From Eopsaltria australis (taxonomy: Eukaryota > Chordata > Aves > Passeriformes > Petroicidae), in assembly GCA_034509425.1 (NCBI GenBank), contig JAVTVJ010000829.1, forward strand, positions 744,001 through 808,000: 64,000 nucleotides of DNA, given 5' to 3'. Below the pieces are notes generated by a model. It did not search any database, was not told the DNA's origin, and saw only the letters and a list, made by a program, of their open reading frames with translations. This document shows positions 50,401 to 58,048 of this stretch, piece after piece. The translations under genes and the position numbers were made by a program. How positions within the stretch are numbered: the stretch's first letter is position 1; every line of letters starts with the position of its first letter.

Positions 50401-51393
50401 CACATCGATCTTATGGCATGTTAGCAGCTAAGCATGCTAAAAAAAAGAGCAGGTTTTCACTTCTGAAAACTTAAAAGCCACTTTTCATAAAAGGCTTTTA
50501 ATCAATATTTAGAGGTACTCATGCAAATATAGGCGCCAGCTTTTCTACACAAGATCTATGATGCATCAGTTATAGAGTATCCATCACTCCTCAGAAACCT
50601 AAATTTTCTTTTAAGCCTGGGCCATTATAACTAGAGTCACTGCCAAATCCAGGTCTCATGAATGCACAATACTTTTCACTTTTGGTTAGTCACCATCACT
50701 TCAAGCCAACATTCCTCTTTTGATGTTGTGCTTGATCAGCCAGTTTTTGCAATGCACTTTTCCCCCTAGTGAATGCAGTAGATAGCGTAACTAAGCTTTT
50801 TGCAGCATTCTGCACTCTACAGTCAGCCTTCAGGGATGCTAAGTTTAAGGGTAAGGAAACAGTAATTAAAAATGATTAGGACAAGAAGCCTTGATACTAT
50901 GAAATGTGGACTCAATTGTCCTTGACACAGGCAGAACAAGGCAGCAGGTTTTGGTTTTGATTACAGCTTTACTTGGGATTTTAATAAACATGAGCCAGTA
51001 TTCAAACTTTTAATATCCTGCTCCTTAACTATTTCCAAAAAGCAATCCAGCTCTTTTAAACAGTCCTTGTTTAAAAATTTTAATTTGTTTGGCTCTGTCT
51101 CTGCTTAGAGAAGTTGTAGCCTCACGGTAACTCTTTTATAAGTTCATTTCCAGAATCACAAGCAATTTTTTTTTTCAACTAAGTGTTTCCGCATGTACCA
51201 AAAGTGTCAGGCTGACAGCTTTCCTGCACCATTTTATCTGGTTCCCACAGTAAGTATGAGAGACAAACACAGGAATGTGTCTAGTGCTGACTATGCCCAT
51301 CAAGGGTACAATGATACTTACAGCTCTTCCAGGAAGCGGAGGTTGTGAGCAGGGTTTGAGGGCAGCTTAGTGATGTTGTTCATACTGAGATCA
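1653..51393 (-). CDS. LGR5: LGR5 gene, exons 2-18 (5'-partial; exon 1 outside window)
   Basis: Spliced gene on the minus strand, coding segments in transcript order: 51322-51393, 37673-37744, 36070-36141, 25056-25271, 22648-22719, 20204-20272, 17761-17832, 16951-17022, 16776-16844, 16573-16644, 13576-13641, 13308-13379, 12362-12433, 11244-11369, 6149-6294, 4379-4462, 1653-2743. Every junction is GT-AG and the frame stays open (2,515 coding bases including the stop). The product is a type B leucine-rich-repeat GPCR of the plasma membrane. In the family it binds R-spondins and potentiates Wnt/beta-catenin signalling by counteracting the ligases RNF43 and ZNRF3, and it marks epithelial stem cells. 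I see a run of LRRs, a Cys-containing hinge, and a seven-helix domain ending in VPCR. Peptides such as [20 protein letters not shown] and [16 protein letters not shown] are LGR5-like rather than LGR4 or LGR6 as I recall those sequences. Adding an exon 1 of usual size would give about 905-910 residues, as in mammalian LGR5. No frameshift or internal stop was seen. Confidence 0.96.
2744..4378 (-). other. LGR5 intron 17
   Basis: Intron of 1,635 bases between the hinge exon and the seven-helix exon; phase 1 (G split G|GT). The donor reads GTATGA and the acceptor ends in TTTCAG. It is AT-rich, and I recognise no gene, repeat family or structured RNA in it. Confidence 0.85.
4379..4462 (-). CDS. LGR5: LGR5 exon 17: acidic hinge segment
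   Basis: 84 bases, phase 1 on both sides. It encodes the acidic [17 protein letters not shown] stretch followed by SVQCSPSPG, the extracellular hinge just before helix 1. The Cys is conserved in the LGR4/5/6 hinge. The acceptor is CCAATAG and the donor GTATGA. The exon joins in frame to exon 16 (CAA G|AT) and exon 18 (CCA G|GT). Confidence 0.95.
4463..6148 (-). other. LGR5 intron 16, with a CR1 insertion
   Basis: Intron of 1,686 bases, almost half of it a CR1 retrotransposon fragment (about 5005-5731) lying antisense to LGR5. The rest is unremarkable AT-rich sequence. The donor is GTAACC, a weaker match than most donors in this gene. Confidence 0.85.
5005..5731 (+). mobile_element. CR1 LINE, 3' fragment
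   Basis: A 5'-truncated CR1 non-LTR retrotransposon. In one plus-strand frame, positions 5010-5283 read like the C-terminal end of CR1 reverse-transcriptase ORF2 (for example [13 protein letters not shown] and a later [15 protein letters not shown]). The similarity resumes past a stop at 5281 in another frame ([23 protein letters not shown]), so the copy is broken. The 3' end holds the family hallmark CCCTTCCAACTCAGCATATT followed by two to three ATTCTATG-like octamers ending at 5731. It lies antisense to LGR5. The left limit is approximate and may reach about 4960. It is clearly dead. Confidence 0.92.
6149..6294 (-). CDS. LGR5: LGR5 exon 16: LRR C-cap / hinge
   Basis: 146 bases, entering in phase 2 and leaving in phase 1, so this is where the exon phase switches. 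It encodes [19 protein letters not shown], the Cys cluster that caps the LRR solenoid, then [14 protein letters not shown] with an N-linked glycosylation sequon (NSS), then KDAGLLHIQ. The acceptor is TTGTCCTGCAG and the donor GTAACC. Confidence 0.96.
7155..7172 (-). repeat. short interstitial telomeric repeat, 3 hexamers
   Basis: Three perfect CCTAAC hexamers in a row, i.e. the vertebrate telomere repeat with TTAGGG on the minus strand. The flanks are ordinary intron, with no further degenerate units. It is far too short to be a telomere; small interstitial tracts like this are common in vertebrate genomes and can also arise by chance. Confidence 0.8.
8552..8570. repeat. poly-A tract
   Basis: Nineteen A residues in a row within intron 15, followed by GAAGAAGG. 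No retrotransposon body was recognised upstream, so this is treated as a simple repeat. Confidence 0.85.
10163..10309 (+). mobile_element. CR1 LINE, 3' tail fragment
   Basis: Matches the CR1 3' untranslated end in order: CTCCATCTTTGGAGATACTC, then GTCCTGGGCAACAGGCTCCA, then AAGTGGTTGGACAAGAGAGC, then GGTCCCTTGCAACCTCAACC, ending in a decayed form of the terminal TTCTGTGATTCTGT repeat. It is only the last roughly 150 bases of an element, and lies antisense to LGR5. Confidence 0.85.
10507..10580 (+). mobile_element. tRNA-Ile(AAU)-like element (SINE head or tRNA pseudogene)
   Basis: The 74 bases align without gaps to eukaryotic tRNA-Ile(AAU). TAGTTTAGTTGGTTATAG matches the D-arm and A box, GGTGTGAATAATGCC the anticodon arm with AAT retained, CAAGGTCATGGGTTCAAGCTCC the variable region and B box (GTTCAAGCTC), and ATACAGGCCA the 3' acceptor strand. 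The 5' acceptor strand (CTGAAAT in place of GGCCGGT) no longer pairs, and several CpG positions have become TG or CA. A working tRNA is therefore unlikely. It is either a dead tRNA copy or the head of a tRNA-derived SINE. From memory, songbirds have a tRNA-Ile/CR1 SINE (TguSINE1), but the bases after 10580 do not look like a CR1 tail. Confidence 0.75.
10679..10872. repeat. 97-bp tandem duplication
   Basis: Two adjacent copies, 10679-10775 and 10776-10872, both starting TTAGTAATACTGGCAAAGCA and both containing GAGGTGAAATCTTTTGGTCT. I count about four to six substitutions between them (roughly 95% identity) and no gap. Nothing identifies the unit as a known element. It begins about 100 bases beyond the tRNA-like element. 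Confidence 0.93.
11244..11369 (-). CDS. LGR5: LGR5 exon 15: last LRRs
   Basis: 126 bases, phase 2 on both sides. It encodes [20 protein letters not shown] followed by [12 protein letters not shown] and SENFPEL, the last repeats of the solenoid before the Cys cap. It is longer than the usual 72-base cassette because it carries one short repeat plus part of another. The acceptor is GTTACGCAG and the donor GTGAGT. Confidence 0.96.
11370..12361 (-). other. LGR5 intron 14
   Basis: Intron of 992 bases, AT-rich, with a strong GTAAGT donor. No repeat or other feature was recognised. Confidence 0.85.
12362..12433 (-). CDS. LGR5: LGR5 exon 14: one LRR
   Basis: 72 bases encoding [20 protein letters not shown] then LIKL, a canonical one-repeat cassette in phase 2. 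The acceptor is CTTGTAG and the donor GTAAGT. Confidence 0.96.
12434..13307 (-). other. LGR5 intron 13
   Basis: Intron of 874 bases with a GTGAGT donor. It is plain sequence; nothing recognised. Confidence 0.85.
13308..13379 (-). CDS. LGR5: LGR5 exon 13: one LRR
   Basis: 72 bases encoding [20 protein letters not shown] then LRSL. It is a phase-2 cassette with acceptor TGTTTCAG and donor GTGAGT. Confidence 0.96.
13380..13575 (-). other. LGR5 intron 12
   Basis: Short intron of 196 bases with nothing beyond splice signals (GTAAGT donor). Confidence 0.9.
13576..13641 (-). CDS. LGR5: LGR5 exon 12: short LRR
   Basis: 66 bases, the shortest cassette of the gene, encoding a 22-residue repeat [20 protein letters not shown] then KM. 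Losing two codons relative to 72 keeps phase 2. The ectodomain Cys in TACKK fits the family. The acceptor is TAATTCAG and the donor GTAAGT. Confidence 0.96.
14394..14457. repeat. (TA)n-(TG)n compound microsatellite
   Basis: An imperfect TA run (about 14394-14415) followed by an uninterrupted TG run of 39 bases (14419-14457, over 19 units). In the LGR5 transcript it reads as a CA repeat, a type of site bound by hnRNP L, about 780 bases upstream of exon 12. Its length should vary between individuals. Confidence 0.97.
15160..15560. other. GC-rich patch of unknown origin in intron 11
   Basis: About 400 bases visibly richer in G and C than the surrounding intron. A minus-strand open frame of 146 codons (15082-15522) crosses it, but its product resembles no family I know and it lacks splice or domain support. 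It may be a decayed transposon or LTR; identity unknown. Confidence 0.4.
16573..16644 (-). CDS. LGR5: LGR5 exon 11: one LRR
   Basis: 72 bases encoding [20 protein letters not shown] then LQVL, a phase-2 cassette. The acceptor is TTTCAACAG and the donor GTATGT. Confidence 0.96.
16776..16844 (-). CDS. LGR5: LGR5 exon 10: one LRR
   Basis: 69 bases encoding the 23-residue repeat [20 protein letters not shown] then ESL. It is separated from exon 11 by only 131 bases (16645-16775) and from exon 9 by 106 bases (16845-16950). The donor is GTAAGT. Confidence 0.96.
16951..17022 (-). CDS. LGR5: LGR5 exon 9: one LRR
   Basis: 72 bases encoding [20 protein letters not shown] then LRTL, a phase-2 cassette. 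The acceptor is TTTTTTTCCAG and the donor GTATGT. Confidence 0.96.
17023..17760 (-). other. LGR5 intron 8
   Basis: Intron of 738 bases with a GTAAGT donor and a strong polypyrimidine acceptor. No other feature was recognised. Confidence 0.88.
17761..17832 (-). CDS. LGR5: LGR5 exon 8: one LRR
   Basis: 72 bases encoding [20 protein letters not shown] then LITI, a phase-2 cassette. The acceptor is TTTTGTAG and the donor GTAAGT. Skipping this exon keeps the frame and removes one repeat. A long CUCUU repeat lies just upstream in the transcript (18001-18070). Confidence 0.96.
18001..18070. repeat. (AAGAG)14 pentanucleotide microsatellite
   Basis: Fourteen uninterrupted AAGAG units, with related purine-rich sequence on the left from about 17990. 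In the LGR5 transcript it is (CUCUU)14, 167 bases upstream of the exon 8 acceptor. CUCUU is a known core of polypyrimidine-tract-binding protein sites. Confidence 0.98.
18880..19500. other. GC-rich patch of unknown origin in intron 7
   Basis: About 600 bases with raised GC and several open but unrecognisable frames. It ends near a small direct repeat, GATGTCCAAC twice (19490-19509). There are no CR1 hallmarks. It could be old transposon sequence or a conserved noncoding segment; I cannot tell which. Confidence 0.35.
20204..20272 (-). CDS. LGR5: LGR5 exon 7: one LRR
   Basis: 69 bases encoding [20 protein letters not shown] then KEL, a 23-residue repeat in phase 2. The acceptor is TCACACAG and the donor GTAAGT. 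Confidence 0.96.
20273..22647 (-). other. LGR5 intron 6
   Basis: Intron of 2,375 bases with a GTGAGT donor. No repeat family or gene was recognised with confidence. Confidence 0.85.
22648..22719 (-). CDS. LGR5: LGR5 exon 6: one LRR
   Basis: 72 bases encoding [20 protein letters not shown] then LETL, a phase-2 cassette within the R-spondin-facing part of the solenoid. The acceptor is TTCCCCTGCAG and the donor GTGAGT. Confidence 0.97.
22720..25055 (-). other. LGR5 intron 5
   Basis: Intron of 2,336 bases with a GTAAGT donor. It is unremarkable AT-rich sequence; nothing recognised. Confidence 0.85.
25056..25271 (-). CDS. LGR5: LGR5 exon 5: three LRRs in one exon
   Basis: 216 bases, exactly three 72-base cassettes without introns. 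It encodes [36 protein letters not shown] and [24 protein letters not shown] holds an N-glycosylation sequon. In the family this segment contributes much of the R-spondin contact surface, including the acidic DD of WLDDN. The acceptor is TCCTCCTAG and the donor GTAAGT. Confidence 0.98.
25779..25961 (-). mobile_element. CR1 LINE, 3' fragment
   Basis: CR1 3' end in reverse orientation, i.e. in the same sense as LGR5. On the plus strand it starts ACAGAATCACAGAACAAGAT, then TGTTGGAAGGGACCCACAAG, then CATCGAGTCCAACTCCTGG, and runs to GGGGAGCCTGTTCCAGTGC. The 5' part is missing. Confidence 0.9.
28680..29910. other. GC-richer patches of unknown origin in intron 4
   Basis: Two raised-GC stretches (about 28680-28930 and 29400-29910) with overlapping open frames of 60-130 codons on both strands. 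None resembles a known protein, and overlapping frames on both strands point to base composition rather than coding. No transposon hallmark was recognised. Confidence 0.35.
34600..35300 (+). mobile_element. decayed ancient LINE (CR1/L3-like) remnant
   Basis: Scattered segments in the right order resemble the 3' part of old amniote CR1/L3 elements: CCTCTATAAACGCATGGTGT, then AAAAGTTCAGTAACATGACA, then GGAGATACAATAGAGGTATA followed by TAAATCTGG. The intervening sequence is heavily mutated. Family assignment is from remembered consensus patterns and limits are approximate. Confidence 0.45.
36070..36141 (-). CDS. LGR5: LGR5 exon 4: one LRR
   Basis: 72 bases encoding [20 protein letters not shown] then LQSL, a phase-2 cassette. 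The acceptor is GTTTTGTAG and the donor GTGAGT. Confidence 0.97.
36142..37672 (-). other. LGR5 intron 3
   Basis: Intron of 1,531 bases with a GTAAGT donor; AT-rich, nothing recognised. Confidence 0.86.
37673..37744 (-). CDS. LGR5: LGR5 exon 3: one LRR
   Basis: 72 bases encoding [20 protein letters not shown] then LKVL, a phase-2 cassette. The acceptor is CTTTGCAG and the donor GTAAGT. Confidence 0.97.
38415..38451. repeat. (CAAA)n A-rich simple repeat
   Basis: An imperfect run of CAAA/CAAAA units just upstream of a CR1 fragment. Simple sequence with no further meaning seen. Confidence 0.85.
38558..38698 (+). mobile_element. CR1 LINE, 3' tail fragment
   Basis: Shows the CR1 tail blocks in order: CCAGGTTGGATGGGGCTTTG, AGCAACCTGAAATAGTAGAT, GGTGTCCCTGCCCACAGCAG, and GCCCCTTCCAACCCAACCCC. 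The terminal octamers are lost. It lies antisense to LGR5. Confidence 0.9.
49380..49727 (+). mobile_element. CR1 LINE, 3' fragment
   Basis: An older CR1 copy of about 350 bases. The body is decayed, but CTGCCCAGAGAGATGGAGTC, TCTCTGGAGGTATTTAAAAA, GATAAGGTGGTGTCAGGTCA and TTGGACCTGATGATCTCAAA are clear, ending TTCCAACCCAACTGATTCTG plus a terminal-repeat remnant. The left edge is approximate. It lies antisense to LGR5. Confidence 0.85.
51322..51393 (-). CDS. LGR5: LGR5 exon 2: first full LRR cassette
   Basis: 72 bases encoding [20 protein letters not shown] then LEEL, the first exon of the gene visible here. NIT is an N-glycosylation sequon. The exon opens with a single base completing a codon split by intron 1 (phase 2). 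The acceptor is CCCCTACAG and the donor GTAAGT. Confidence 0.97.
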
Positions 51394-53702
51394 CTGTAGG
51401 GGAAAACAGACAGAGACTTAATATGGCATGCCACAACTGTGGCATCCAGCTGTTCATTCCACACATTTTTAAGTACTACATTAATAAAAATTAGTTCCTC
51501 TGCCAGAATTGATGAATCATTACCTACTTAGCACGTTAAACATTCCTTTTTCGCACCAACACAGCTTTGTCAAACCAATACAGGCTGTAGCATGTTCCTC
51601 ATTTCCAGAGATTTTGAAATGTTTTATCATGTTCTATAAATCAGCTGGAACACTAAACAACACTTTTAGCCGACATAATTTTAATAAACCACTGTACTGT
51701 ATTAGAATTTACTTTGAGTAGTAAAGGAAAATTACTATGCTTTTTGTTGTTGTTGTAGCACTGTAGTACACTTGATTTACTACAGTAGACAGGCAAAAGC
51801 AAACAGACACAAAGCACCTGCATCATCCTTAAAACTTCATGAATATGGGAATGCTTTGCTTTTGCCATATAGCCTGTTGCATGGTCATGCTGATCTGCCT
51901 TGCCTCACACAGGCACATCAGGTGTCCCCAAAACCCAACCTGACTTACAGAAATGACATATTTTCAAATAATAAACATTCCCTTTTTGAGTGCTCTTTTG
52001 TTACAGGTACTCCAATTGCATTAAATAAGTGAAATGAACCATAAAACAAGGGTGTAATGTGATCCTGCTCTGTAACACACTTCCTGGTAGGGTTCCATGG
52101 TAGTTCCTGATACAGGAAACTACCAGCCATATCAGCTCTGTCAGAGCTCATTCATGCAATGTTTTAGACTAAAATTAATATAATACCCTTTTATTCTCGA
52201 CTTGTCACTTCATTGTTTTCTACTGTCTTCCCCATGCCCGACAGTATCATTATAATTGCTTTACAGTAAGCATCAAGACTGTAAACAAATTGCATAATAA
52301 AATTCTGTGTGGAAGATACAACTTACACAACTGTATCAGAATTTCTGTGGATTCTTAAAATAAAATTAAGAGTGACCTGTATATTTTATGCATTATACAG
52401 TAATTTAAAACTCCCCACTATTTAAACATATCTATGCATTTGTAGCAGCGCTTATAGTTTCCAGCTACTTTGGGTACTATTTAGATAACTTTATTTCTTC
52501 CAGCTGTTGAGAGCTTACAAGGTAAATAAGTTATCTGTACTTTGGTGGGTAGGCATCCTATTCCTACTCCATCTAGTTCTTATTACTCACAGTCTGTTTC
52601 ACATTACAGAATATATGCTTTTAGTCAGCATAGTTAATTTAGATGTTTGATCTTTTGGTGAATTTTAAAATGTATAATTTAAAAACATACTTCACATAGA
52701 GATTTTGAAATAAAGAAAATGTGTTAATACTTTACTACAATTATCAAATCACTGTTGAGTAAGGTTTCTGCATTCACTTCAAAATCAAAGCATAATTTGA
52801 GAAATGTGTACTTATTAAATTCATTTTTTTACTGCAACACTTTATCACCTAATTCTTTCATACTGTTTAGCAGGTTATTGCCCTTTCACTTTGATAAAGG
52901 CTCAAAGGATTTATTCTGGCAAAGGAACAAAAACATGGATTTATTTGGCAAAAGAAAAACTCATCCAGGTAGTGAATTATATACTACTGAATATTAAGAT
53001 AAACCCAATATTTTAACAAGATCATTCTGATTATGATATTTTCAACACATGTCTTAATGGGTTTTTGAAAACATGCCAGATCACATTTTAGACTTAAAAA
53101 GCCAGCCCTGGTGGAAGATGGGAATAGTTTGTCTTCACATACACACACATTTAGTGCATTCTACAAGCCCAGCATTAACCAGCACTCTGGCTGACCAGAC
53201 AAACCTGAAGTCTGCTTTTCTAGCATATTAACTTCTATTGTTAGTAGGCAGTACTTGTCTGCTTGTATCACCCACAGGACCCCATGACGAACCAGTCAGA
53301 AGCAGTCTACTGACCAGGCCTTAATATCTTAAGAGGATCAGAACAAGAGAAGGTGGCTTTCACTATGTGTTTTGATGCTCAAGGAGAAAATCAACAGTAA
53401 GTGCATTTTCCTTAATAACATCTTTAGACCCCAGAGGAGGATTTGCCAACAGTGAACTAGTCTCCTTTTTGGACTCCACGCATGTGGTAAAGCACATGTA
53501 CCACATCATACGATAGGGGAGAACCTCTCAATTTTCCCAGTGTACACTACAGAAATTTCTAACTCTTTTAAAAACTGCTAGTTAAATAACTTCCTTCTGT
53601 TAGATTGGTTACTTTTTTCCCCACATGATTCTTTTATTGGAACATAACATACAAAGGTGTTTTTGTGCAACTGAACTACTAAACACTAGCTATGCATATT
53701 TC

Positions 53703-53865
53703 ATGGAATCATGGAATTGTTTGTGTTGGAAAAGACCCTTCAGATCATCCAGTCCAGTCGTTAACCCAGCACTGCCATGGGTTCATCACTAAACCGTGTC
53801 CCTAAGTGCCACATCTTGGCATCGTTTAAATACTTCCAGGGATGGTAGAGGCAACAGATATTATT
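53703..53865 (-). mobile_element. CR1 LINE, 3' fragment
   Basis: Reverse-oriented CR1 tail. The plus strand reads ATGGAATCATGGAATTGTTT, then GTTGGAAAAGACCCTTCAGA, then AACCCAGCACTGCCATGGGT, then CTAAACCGTGTCCCTAAGTG and ATACTTCCAGGGATGGTAG. It is well preserved over about 160 bases. Confidence 0.92.
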
Positions 53866-56800
53866 CCCCAAGCTTGCTTAATAATCTGTTTTTAAATTAG
53901 CTTTTAACATACTAGCAACTAATACACAGCACATTACAGTCTATGTTGGCAATGTGCTATTCTTGTAGCTGTAAAGGTTTAAGACTATAAGGCAGACTAC
54001 AGTAGGGAGAGGAAATATACTTGATGAGGCTAGCTGATACAGTTGGAAAAATGGAGAAACTTTCAGGTACAAAAATAAAAACTTTCTACTTCTTCCAGCT
54101 GTACCAGTTGGCTACATAGGTGACACTATTTCTCCCTAAAAAAACCACACATCCATTACGCTGGCAAAGTAGTAGCTCCTCTGTGCTTGCAGTTTTTATA
54201 TCCAGAATATTTTGTTTCAGAATTACCATAGATACTTTTAATCAAATTTTTTTCCACCAGAATGACTAAGGGAGAGAAGCGCCATGGCCCAAAGTTACTT
54301 CTGGGGGGATGTTCAGAGAGGTGTGACAAACAGAAAGAGACTTTTAAATACAGTCAGTCACTGGGTCTTATGTGAGCAGTACTGCAAAATTTGGGCTTCT
54401 GAACTGAAATTCCTCACAGTGCTCTAGAGACAAATAAAGGAGGTTCTCAGCAGTTTGGTTTGCTAGTGTTTTGGACCAGTCTGCCAAGAAGACATGGCTA
54501 GGATGAGATTTTACAGCCATTAGCAGGATCAAACACAGATAACAGCCAGAAACAGCTAGGTGGTAAACTCTAGGTACACATATTATTACCATGAAAACCA
54601 ATAACAATTGCAATGGGTATGTTTTACGTCCTGCACGGATGATGGTTTCTTTCCTTCAAATGGGTTTTCTGATTTCTCCTTTCAGTGCTGGCCTGTAAAA
54701 ATTAGCAATTTGCTCTCTCTAGGAAAGAGATGGGGATGAAAGCTGGCTTGCACATCAGCATTTGCAATGTAATGCTTAAAAATATTAAAATCAAGGTACT
54801 TGATCTTTAACTATCCTCAGTGGAATGGTTCTGATTTTGTACCAAATCTTGGTAGGTTCTTACAAACTACAGTGATGAAAAACTTAGAATTATTTGAATA
54901 GTGAAAATCTTTCAATAAATCAGTGTAACAGAACTACTCCCATCTCCCAGCACCACAGCACATACTAACCCCACTGATGTCAGTAGGAGCAACATGGTAA
55001 GAGTACACCCTCAGTTTACAAATGCTCCAAATAGAGATAGCCATAGTCCCACATCTACCTTGGTGAAAACCACCATGAGCTGCCATTTCATACTGAAAAG
55101 GTAATAGTAACACATTATTTTGAACAGTGAGATAAACACATTGTCCCTTCTCCCATCAGCATTCGCGCAGCCTATTTCCAGCTGCTGACTATAAAAGCAA
55201 CGTCCCAGCAAATGAAACTTTCATCTTTTCAAAAGATAAGAAGCTTTGCTTTAGTGACTGCACTGGCAACACAGCTCACTATAATGATATCTTAATTATA
55301 CTCTGTGCCAATCAATCACCATGCAGTGTCTCTGGTGACTTGTTAAAAGAATCCTAGCTCTGATTAAATCTTTGAAGACCAGAAAATATTGAAAACCATG
55401 CCATGCATCTATCTATATTTTTCTTGGTGAGTAGATGAGCAAATTCTGAGCAATTGCAAAACAGCATCCAATAAGGCAAATACGACAGGTCTTTGTTTCC
55501 CCCAATTTAATTGTCCATGCATAAACACACTGAAAAAACATCCAGCTACCATCTTCGTAGTGAGGAGTTCACAATGAACTCCAGAAAGCCAGTAAAACAA
55601 ATTAAGTGAACTAGTTCTTAACATATAATAGATGACTCTGCAGGCCATGTTACTAACCTTTTATTAACTGTTATTACAAGAGATGTTTCAGTGACTATTC
55701 ACCTAGGAAGATCGGCTTTTCTCATTATATTCATGCCTTTTAAATGAGAACGAAAGTATGCCTAGGGATACACACAAAACTTCTACTAGGCTAAATGTCT
55801 ATCATACTGAATGGTACAATCTTGTCTACCCATTCCAGGTCTAGTACAATAATCCAATATTAAAGACAATTAATTTTGTAGCCTATTTTTTAAACAGCTG
55901 CAACCTGCTTGATTTTTAAAAAAATTACCAAGACTAATTATTAGGATTATTAATTTTGATTTCTCTATGCTTGCCTTATCCCAAGAAGATGCATTAACAA
56001 TTCTTTTTTACAGGAGTCTTTGAAAGATAAAGCACTCTCATAAAATATTGTCAATAGACTGAATGTAGTCCCTTAGTTCTTACCAGCTGAGAACAGTTTC
56101 TAAACTAAGACAATTTCCTTAATTCATTTACAGCAAAGTTTGACACTAGCTTACATGTAGTAACACAAAATAATGAAAACAGGTGTATCCTACTTCTGCT
56201 CTTCTCTTGCTCTGCCTGTCTTTTCAACACAGCACTCCTGTTTCTAGTGTTGCCAGAATAGTAGCTCCACTGTACCATGGAAGAATATGTTGGCTATTAA
56301 CTGCATGCCATCGACTAATGCAAATGCTTCATCTTTTATGGGAAATATCTTCATGTGCTACAGCTGCTTTAAGGAGATAAATCTATTTGCCAACACTGTG
56401 GTAATAGTAGCTCCTATTTCTTACAAATAAATTGCTATAGATGTTTTCATTTGACGGTATCAATAAATAAATAGAATAATAATTACCATAATTTTACAGA
56501 AAGGAAACTAAGACACTTAATGACTGAGTGACATGTTCACAGTTAAAGAGATGTTTATACAACACAGAGGAAAATGACACTGATGATAATTTGTCCAGCA
56601 CCCTTTTCATTAGATCACACTGCCCAACCATGGCATTTACACCAATTTACCAAAGTACAGTGCATAAGCTGTCAACAGACTAAGAAGAAAAGACCATATT
56701 TTCATTTTAATGTTCCAAGATTACATTATCTTTCAAAGTCAACAGGAAAATTGCTAGTCATGTATTTGCAAGTTTAATACACCCATGCAGAACAGCACAT

Positions 56801-57361
56801 GGCAGAGTATGAGCATGCATAAATAAGCATTGTGCATGCTTTCTGACAATTAAACCACAGCACTTCTCATAACTAGCTTCAAACTTAATCTGTGGTTCTT
56901 TGAAGGATCCTGCAGTAAATTATGATTAAGATATGAATGTCCACTAAATTATTCACATTTGAAGAGTACATCTTTGTATTTGGAAAAATCCTCTGGAAGA
57001 AGAAGTAGTAGATATTAGCAGGAAGAAGCAGTGGAGAGAGCTATTACAGACATTACACAGAGTAGGAAATCTCACTATCAAGGCAAATAACAAGCGGAAA
57101 TAGCATGGATATTTCTGCCCTTCTGCTTATTGACAATGATAAATGCTATTATTAAGTATTTAAAAATTCATTACCTATGTAGTATTATTTGCAACAGCAA
57201 ATTACCAACAACAGATCCCACGCTACAGGTTTACATGGAAGGGATGTAAAGCTAAAAGAGGATTGCTTCTTAAACATTTGTTACAGAAAATTTTTGTTAC
57301 TTGACATTGAAGCTCACTGTTTCCAGAGATCCAACTCCTTTGTGTTAAAACATTTTAAAAT

Positions 57362-57382
57362 TTTAATTAATTAATTAATTTT
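57362..57382. repeat. (TTAA)n simple repeat
   Basis: Short ATTAATTAATTAATT tract flanked by T runs in intron 1. Simple sequence only. Confidence 0.8.
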
Positions 57383-57755
57383 TTGCCCTGCAAAAAGCAA
57401 ATGATGTTGTGTGGTCACATGAGAACAGACCCTGCAGTGAGCCTGCACACCTCACAGAGAGTTTCTTGCCAGTAAATGGACAGTATTCCCTCTGTCTCTC
57501 TCACAGCTTTCCTCAGGACACCAGTGGTGCTAGTTCCAGTCACTGCAATTGCAAATACATAGATATGGAAAGGATCAAGCACCTTGAACTTAGTAGCAAG
57601 GTCAGGAGGGCTCTGTGTACATCTCTCCTGTGCTGTTGTGTGCCCATAACTCTGGATCCTGGCAAACCAGGCTGATAGGTCACATCTTTTCAACACAAGG
57701 TGACAAAATGTTTTACCAGACTTCCGCACTCCCAACACCTGTCACTGAGTTCCTT

Positions 57756-58048
57756 TGACGTCACAGACAGCAAAATATGGCTTATTACAGCAGAAGCTCT
57801 GTAACAGAGTCATTTCAAACACCATGCATTATTCCTGAACATAGATGATTCTGCCTTATAAACAACCATAGAAGTCTTACTTATATCTGGACTGCAGAAC
57901 ATTTGTAAAGCAAACAGTACGTGCATGATTAATCTTTTCAGGAAACAATTTTGGCTCTCAGTTTATCCAAGACTCCAGCAGAGGGAGCAGGGCAGAGCAA
58001 ACAATTAGGGTCAAAAAAAGAAAGTAAAGATCAAAGATCAGATCAAAC
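57756..58048. promoter_or_regulatory. candidate intron-1 regulatory motif cluster (CRE, CTCF-like, TCF/LEF)
   Basis: Three motifs lie within 300 bases. A perfect palindromic CRE, TGACGTCA, is at 57756-57763. A CTCF-like core, CCAGCAGAGGGAGCAG, is at 57975-57990. A TCF/LEF-type site, AGATCAAAG, is at 58028-58036, with a related AGATCAAAC ending at 58048. LGR5 is a known Wnt/TCF target in mammals, so a TCF site in its first intron would make sense. Function is inferred from motifs alone; each could occur by chance. Confidence 0.3.

Larger units (their letters stand above)
37745..51321 (-). other. LGR5 intron 2
   Basis: Intron of 13,577 bases with a GTAAGT donor, the largest fully contained here. 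It holds CR1 remnants at 38558-38698 and 49380-49727, an A-rich CAAA tract near 38415-38451, and AT-rich simple sequence near 42660-42705 and 47720-47760. Otherwise it is AT-rich; no gene was recognised. Confidence 0.85.
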
